NCBI GenBank assembly: GCA_018873245.2
Contig: JAEMBT020000005.1
Span: forward strand, 10,304,001 to 10,368,000
Length of the DNA: 64,000 nt
Source of the DNA: Archegozetes longisetosus
Lineage: Eukaryota > Arthropoda > Arachnida > Sarcoptiformes > Trhypochthoniidae
Direction of reading: 5' to 3'
Both the position numbers and the translations under genes were made by a program. Under the pieces are notes generated by a model, which made no database searches, was not told where the DNA came from, and saw only the letters and a program-made list of their open reading frames with translations. Every line of letters begins with the position of its first letter. The stretch's first letter is position 1. Below are positions 57,780 through 64,000 of the stretch, piece after piece.

Positions 57780-58720
57780 TGCAGAATCATATGGAGGTTC
57801 TGTACCTTTTCGTTGGATGATTGTTTAACATGCCTTTAGAATCTCCAAAATTTTCACTAATCCAATTTTCTACAAATGAACTCTTATGGACTATATGATT
57901 ATCGTCAAGAGTCTTGAAGTCTACATTTATAAATTTTCTTTGAATGTGAGGCAGCATATTCTCTTTCAAATATTGTTAGAACGTCTTATTGCGACGCTCA
58001 ATTCTCATTGGATCGGTTCCATGAAATGAATACTCCAGGAGATAAGATCAAATTTATTGTAACACACTATCAAAGTCTATAGTAAAGTACATTTTTGAGA
58101 TATATACTTCTGTGTAAACAAATTTTTGATTAGAAGCTGTACTTATAGTTTAATTTTAGCATTTTTATTTTATGATTGATAGAGATAAACGTTGAATAGG
58201 CGTCAATTATGTTCTAACTTATTTAGAGCAATAATAAACTATAATATAAAGTAAGATTTTTAGTTTTCTCATCGTTCACCTAACTTAATTTTGCCCCGAA
58301 TGCGCCAAATCCTAGGCTTTCTATAATCACCGGTAGTGATTCCGAATCTATCAATAAATATAAGGTGCTACCAATCAGCAAAAGTCCAAAATAGAGTCCG
58401 AGTTGCTTATACCTTCCTCTTAATTTTGTGATTTTCTAGAGCTTATCTTTCACTGTACCAATACATGGATCTATACTTGAATAATCCCAAGAATTAAAGT
58501 TAAAATGAGTAAATTTGAAATACATCTTTATACCATTTTAGTTCAAAAGTTTATAGAGAGTTCAATCGGGAACTTTTAAGATCAGATCTTTGATTTGATC
58601 GTTATCTTCGACAACATTCAAACCTGACCTACGCTTCTGTTACATCATCACAACAAAAAGTGGATCTTCATCGTTAGAAGTGTTGTGCGGACGACCACCA
58701 GGTTCTTGATAAAAATGGAA
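57780..58720 (-). pseudogene. Tc1-like transposase relic
   Basis: The - strand piece ENMLPHIQRKFINVDFKTLD + DNHIVHKSSFVENWISENFG (57960-57830) fits the second-Asp region of Tc1 transposases (LP...LxDDNxPVHxSxxVxxWxxEN). Upstream (about 58700) PGGRPHNTSNDEDP resembles the GRPRxTT linker. The rest is unrecognisable and full of stops. Old relic. Confidence 0.5.
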
Positions 58721-59539
58721 TATCGTGGTAATCCTATATAACTGTTGTCTATATGTGGCCTCACTTATTCCCATATCCAATCATATTATCTTGATAATAA
58801 ATTAGTCAAATAAGAATCAAACTAAAAATCTACTTTTGTTAAATGCTGACTATACTGAACAATGATTTCTGATTTAGGTGAAAATCTATTTACCCAGATA
58901 TAAGTTATTAGGCATAAATTCCTTCAGGTACTTCAATTAAATCTAATTCATTTGTCACTCAATTACTTATTATGCAACACAATATTCCATAAGATGATAA
59001 ATTATATGTTAAAACAATAGTTTGAAGAATTCACACAAACTTGACAAAATATTCTGAACTTCATATTAACTTTTAGGATTCCTGAAAATTGTTTTAGGTG
59101 TTAACAAGAAGTTCAACAGGAAGGCCTTTGAATTTTATTATTCCTTAAAACTGATTTTATTTCGAAAATAATCTCAATTATTATATGCTGAATTCATGTT
59201 CTCATACATGAAATAATAATCAATAGAGGAACAAGTTTGTATTTAATTCCAACCATTACTATCGTAATTACAAATATTGTAAATTATGATAGTACAATTC
59301 GTATTTATTTTTTACTTTGATTAATTAAAATTGTATTTAAATTCTATCTTCAATTGCAGCCATTATTGATGCGATATCGAGATAATTCATACCGTAAACT
59401 GATAATTGCACGCTATCCGCTGGATTTAAAGCTTAATCTTTAACAATTCTTTCATGAAGATTGAAAAAGAACAAATACATCAAATCATTAAATATTTTAT
59501 TCACATGAGTTTCATACTTTCAATTTTTATATCTATCTA

Positions 59540-60700
59540 ATTTTTCTCGTCGTTAATCCACCAGTTGCCAACATGTCTCTGATTGTGACACGAAGCAGAT
59601 ATTAATACATTGGAATCTTTGTCCTAGTTCCAGATAAGCCCATAGGTTGATGACATGTGTGATGCTTTTGGGTCTCTCCTGAGTTCTTATCGTGTTCAAG
59701 TTGACCCCAACATAAAGCCTAACAAATTAGACAAGGGTGAGGACACCCCAAACGGTCCATTACTTGTTTATCATCTGATGGATTAATAAAATGAATCTCT
59801 GAATTAATATTCATTTTTTTGTTACTGTCATTTAGTACTTCTATGAGACTATTCTTGAATATTCCTACTTCGGTTTTATTAGCTTTGTTTGGGTCTGGAG
59901 GAAAATTAATTCCATCGCATGAAGATATATATTCTTCAATATAAGCTCGGATTTCTGTCATACTCAAGTTATTTCTCACATCCTGTATGACTCGTTCTAT
60001 TTCTGTTTTGAAAGTTTCACTGAATTTATCGAACTCGTTGCCGGGAGAATAACCATTAACTTGTTCCATAAACCAAGATTCGATTTGAGTTTTAGGATCA
60101 TCGAAATGATCAAGCGCTCTTTTCAAGTTTTTATCTTTCACTTCTTCAACTAACTCAGAGAAATATTTCAAGCGAACATTTTCAGAATTGATTAACCAAT
60201 TAGTTCCTAGGACGTCATTAATTTTCTGTCTATTTACAGCTTTGATAGTCTTTTGTCTAACATTTAGCAAACAGTTTCCAGCAATCATACCATCTCTATC
60301 AATATTAAATCCATACTTCAAGCGCTCAAATATTACATTCATATATTGGGATTTATTCTTCTTCAGAATGATCAATGAGTTATATTTCTAGTTCCATTCA
60401 TGTTGTTTGATACTCATTCTTATGCGAAACTTTTGATTAACAAGGCATGCAATTTTCATTTGGATTCAGTCTTTAGTTTCAAACTATTGGTCTTTTCGAA
60501 TTACTGAATAATTTAATCGACCTTTTTCTTAAGCTTTGCAAACATACCTGTCTGATAGTTTTCTGCATTCTCTTCATTCAATATAGTATCACTTATTTCT
60601 TCTAATTGTCCCTCTAATTCATAGACTTGACTTATTTCGAGATAATTAGATTCTCTGGTAAAAACTACTTTTCCCCTATTCCGCTTTGTTTTAGACACTG
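59540..60700 (-). pseudogene. C-terminal relic of a very-large-inducible-GTPase-like (VLIG/GVIN) gene
   Basis: The frame 60375-59719 reads NIDRDGMIAGNCLLNVRQKT; ENVRLKYFSELVEEVKDKNL; LDHFDDPKTQIESWFMEQVN; NPSDDKQVMDRLGCPHPCLI. After a TAG in frame it goes on ALCWGQLEHDKNSGETQKHH and TCHQPMGLSGTRTK to a TAA. The long helical region with 'y..f..P', then LGC-x3-C-x2-C...C...H...HQPxGLxG, is the C-terminal zinc-binding module of GVIN/URGCP-type large GTPases as I know the family. The GTPase domain is not in the window. A second frame at 60698-60513 (LEISQVYELEGQLEEISD) may be a preceding exon. At least two lesions. Confidence 0.5.
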
Positions 60701-60989
60701 CAAGAACACGCCAATGGCTTGATATTCATTTTCATAAAAGATGGATAGGAAGGCAATCGGAAGTCTCATGGCTAATTAGATCCCCAGCTTTGACAAGTGC
60801 AGGTTTCTTTCTTAGGGAGATTTGAAAGATAAAATTATCGGAAAAAACCAAAAGACTTGCAAACTCTCAAATAATATACCAAAGAAGAGTTTAATGATAT
60901 TCCTCAAGAAAACTTGTCAATCAGTCATGCCTCGATTACAACATCGTATTGAGTATAACGGAAAACCGGTGAGAGTACATAGCTTATGA

Positions 60990-62980
60990 TGAAATTTATC
61001 AATTTTTCATAGCATTTCGATTTAGTTATTTAAGAGTTTGTCCTGTATTTAAAACTCTAAAATGGTGATAGGATGCTGTAACTCATGTATTCTCTTTTTA
61101 AAATGAAAGAATTTGTAGTAGTTTTCTATGTAAATTTCAATAAAGAACTTTTAAAAGTCACAAATTCTATTTTTAAAATGTCATAAAACCGCTTTTAAAA
61201 ATGGTCAATAAAATACTCGGATTTAACAATCAAAATATAATATCAATTGATTTTATTTATTTATTTAGGGATTTCTATTAATGTTTAAAATCGATGATAT
61301 AAACTTATCACACCTTGTATTTATAAATAAAACATCTCAACAGTATTTATGCTAATAGGACTTGATTCAATTAAAGTTCCTCAATTGATAGAATTATTAT
61401 GAATTACTCTTTGATAATTAAATAAAATAGTTTAGATATTTGATTTAATCATCTGCTAAATGTTACAAAGTCGATAACAAAGTTTTAGATTTGACGCATT
61501 TATTCATATATCTAGAATTTCAATTGAATGAAACGTGCAGTAGAATTTTAAGCTCATGTCAAAATATATTAGTACACGGTAAGGAGCCTTTCAGCTTGTA
61601 CTAGAACTTAATAGCAGTAATGATAAGATATAAATTTATATAGAATCTTTATCGAAAATAAAAGTTCCTTAAACTCATTAATCATAGAAAATAATTTAAT
61701 TTCAACATTAGTCAGCCATTGCTTTGAAAAAGTAACTTCAATTCACTCATAGAATTTCAAAATTTTTAGACTAGTTGTTTAAAAATTTGTAAATAATATA
61801 TCATTCAGGTGTAAAATTAATAATTAGTAAAAGAGCTTACATTTTATAAGAAAATAAAAGCCATTCTCTTGTTTAGAGAACAAAGTACTGATGGTAACGT
61901 AACATTACTTTCTGCAGTAAATAAGTTTGCGAGATTTTATTTGTGGTAAATGAAATGAATAAATTTCCTAAACCTTATCTCTGTACAAATTTTTCATCTG
62001 CCGAAAGGGTACTTTTGATTAATGATCATTACTAATGATTCATTAGTAATATTTTCTTAATTCTTTATTATCATAATACTTTGATTAATTTTTAATTATT
62101 ACTTTTATAGATATGATTAGAATAAAAAGTAATTTTATACAAATTTGGTTTCTTCGATTACAGCATCGACACATTTTTATGCTATGCAACACACTATATT
62201 TACAGGAAACAAACTTTTGTCACCTGTATATTTATGTTTACAAAAAATTGAAGGTAAATTTCAACTTCGAGCTAGAAAGATATTGAAGAAAAGTTTGAAT
62301 ATTTATGTAACCTGAAGTGAGTCTGGTAAGTCACAAAACCTTTTTTAAAGAAAAGAATAATGCAATGATGTTTTTGCCCTAAGCTCATTCGAAAATTTCG
62401 TTGCTTATAGACTTGCAGTCTACCTACTAAGATAACATATTACTTTATTCTGATTTTCAGGAGCTAAAGCTCTGACAAAAATGTTAACTTCTTCAAGAAC
62501 AATTTCGTCAGTTCAGCTTTTAGATGTTCTTTTCTCTAGACGATGCATAAATTCTGCTCTCAAAATCCAAAATATGATTAATTTAGATGAGATTAATATT
62601 AATTTTTAACAACGAAACAAACATTACTCTTCACTCCTCAATTGATAATTAACTTTCTGAACAAAATTTTCAACCAATGATACAGTATCGTTGGTATAAA
62701 TCTAACTTCTTGGATTAACGTCCAGGTAGGTTTCAAAATGTTAACGAAGCTCATTTTTCATATGGTGCGTATTCATGTAATTCAAACTGTTTCCAATGTA
62801 ATAGTTGTGTTAATCTTATGAAGTTGGTGTGAACTAACATTATGCACTATTGAATTGAATTTCATTATCATACTAGTGTCTAAGCCTTATTGTACTTTTA
62901 CATAGAGTTTATGTTTTTGCTTTTGAGTAAATATGTCGATATTTTAAGATTTATATATCAATAGCGTTTGCAAATTTTAA
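60990..62980. other. AT-rich non-coding stretch
   Basis: No open frame above chance, no inverted repeat pair of note and no RNA gene seen. Confidence 0.5.
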
Positions 62981-62986
62981 TCGAAG

Positions 62987-64000
62987 GTGGTCAGGTGGTT
63001 GGAGGTATCAATTCACTCAGCTCAATTTCTTGAAACCAACAATGTATCACACTGGAAGTGGGGCATCAAGAGCATCCCTTTACCCAAGGAATCAGTCTAT
63101 ATTTTATGGCTATTTAAGACATTGAGGAAATGTTGCTATGGTTTTTATAATAAGAGACTCAAGATTAATAAACTACAAATATGTTCTAAATCTGTGACAG
63201 GCAGTAGAGACTCTCCTTGTTAGTCGAGTGTCCCAAACTCAAGTAACTGCATTTAGATGTCAATTTGAGTTTTGTTTTACCAATACGCTTTTGGTTCTTA
63301 ATATAATAATATTTCGAGACTTCTTACCTGTTTAAAATCTATTGAAAATTTTCTAATAGTCACACGCGCTAAAGGAATATCCTGAAAGGTGCTTGTATTT
63401 TGATTAATTGTGGACAAACGTTAAAGAATATTTCGTTTACGTCTTATATTTACACATAACTGGAAAAATGGAATTCGAACAATTGTCTGAGATCACTATT
63501 TGTTATCCAACTTCCTCATCATTAGGAATAATAGCTGATCGTGTCAAGAATTTAAACAATCATATGGCGAATAGTGGAACATAATTAAGAATGTGAGTGA
63601 ATCTGATTATTTAACTGAAAAATTTAAAGAAATCACAGATTTATAGCGAATAAGAATCGTATCTATCTGTGTTTTAAATGTTTTCATTAAAAATATTTTT
63701 AGCGCTAGAGGTATTCAATAAAATATTGAAAAGTATTCTTTTAATTTTTCTGAAAGATCTGTCCATCAGTTTGAGAGTATAGGAAAATCTAGAGACTAAT
63801 GTTGCAATTTTAAAAATCCGTTAAATAGCGTATAAACTAAAATTATCAAAAATTTAGAGAAATCGAAGGTACAAATTCGTTCAAATCTATCTCTTCTTAA
63901 TACAATAAACATTCTTCGAATAAATGCTATGCATTTATCAGTGAATTTCGAAACGTGTAAAAAAGTTTTAAATGAAAATTGATTATATGAACCTCCTGAT
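62987..64000. other. Non-coding tail with one doubtful open frame
   Basis: A 78-codon frame at 62987-63223 (LEVSIHSAQFLETNNVSHWK...) has unusual Trp content for chance in this AT-rich DNA, and the DNA there is slightly richer in GC. It has no recognised domain. A short frame at 63468-63583 (MEFEQLSEITICYPTSSSLG) is equally doubtful. Nothing else is seen to the window end. Confidence 0.25.

Noticed and set aside
1-64000. CRISPR arrays, tRNA/rRNA genes, retroviral, LTR or Polinton-like elements
   Set aside because: None seen on reading both strands; no reverse transcriptase, integrase, capsid or envelope motifs met.

Overview
The window looks like nuclear DNA of an AT-rich arthropod. The host genes are small and split by short GT-AG introns of about 45-120 bases. 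They include insect/mite-type gustatory receptors (Gr), a DEG/ENaC channel and an SLC43-like transporter. A chelicerate such as a mite is my best guess, but that is inference from gene families and not proof. I saw no rRNA, tRNA, CRISPR array, retroviral/LTR element or Polinton.

Layout. 1.6-8.4 kb: a cluster of three related Gr genes on the + strand. One is intact (7045-8355), one has a single premature stop (1637-2962), and one is a wreck whose exon is split by a hAT-type MITE (about 4486-6286). 8.4-13.4 kb: non-coding DNA with several MITEs and hairpin elements. 13.4-24.7 kb: a nested transposon stack. A MULE-type DNA transposon with a SWIM zinc finger and a PHD finger has been invaded by a TA-target MITE (itself hit by a fold-back Tc1-like element), a mariner, a pogo-like MITE, a hAT (itself hit by an intron-bearing Tc1-like element) and a Merlin. 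Most insertions are proven by target-site duplications, and the MULE protein reads on across them. 25-27 kb: a Tc1 relic and a second copy of the TA MITE with the site still empty. 27.9-30.4 kb: a DEG/ENaC open frame carrying two full channel units plus the start of a third. 30.7-35.0 kb: mini-mariner, hAT relic and MITEs.

35.8-37.9 kb (- strand): a secreted Gln-rich repeat protein and a single-exon prolyl-4-hydroxylase-like 2OG-Fe(II) oxygenase. 38.8-42.4 kb: two decayed copies of an unrecognised cysteine-containing gene. 43.9-44.6 kb: a fold-back element and a piggyBac-type MITE. 45.2-46.4 kb (-): another Gr-like receptor. 48.2-51.7 kb (-): a kynurenine-aminotransferase-like gene with a frame problem. 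52.6-55.0 kb (+): an SLC43-like transporter that assembles cleanly into 586 codons. 55.9-57.4 kb (+): a decayed cytosolic malate dehydrogenase. 57.8-60.7 kb (-): a Tc1 relic and the C-terminal remnant of a very-large-inducible-GTPase-like gene. The last 3 kb look empty.

The host genes do not form one pathway. Chemosensory and ion-channel genes (Gr, DEG/ENaC) sit beside single metabolic genes. The strongest points for follow-up are the tandem DEG/ENaC, the nested transposon stack, the intron-containing Tc1 with nuclear-receptor-like direct repeats, and the SWIM+PHD MULE.
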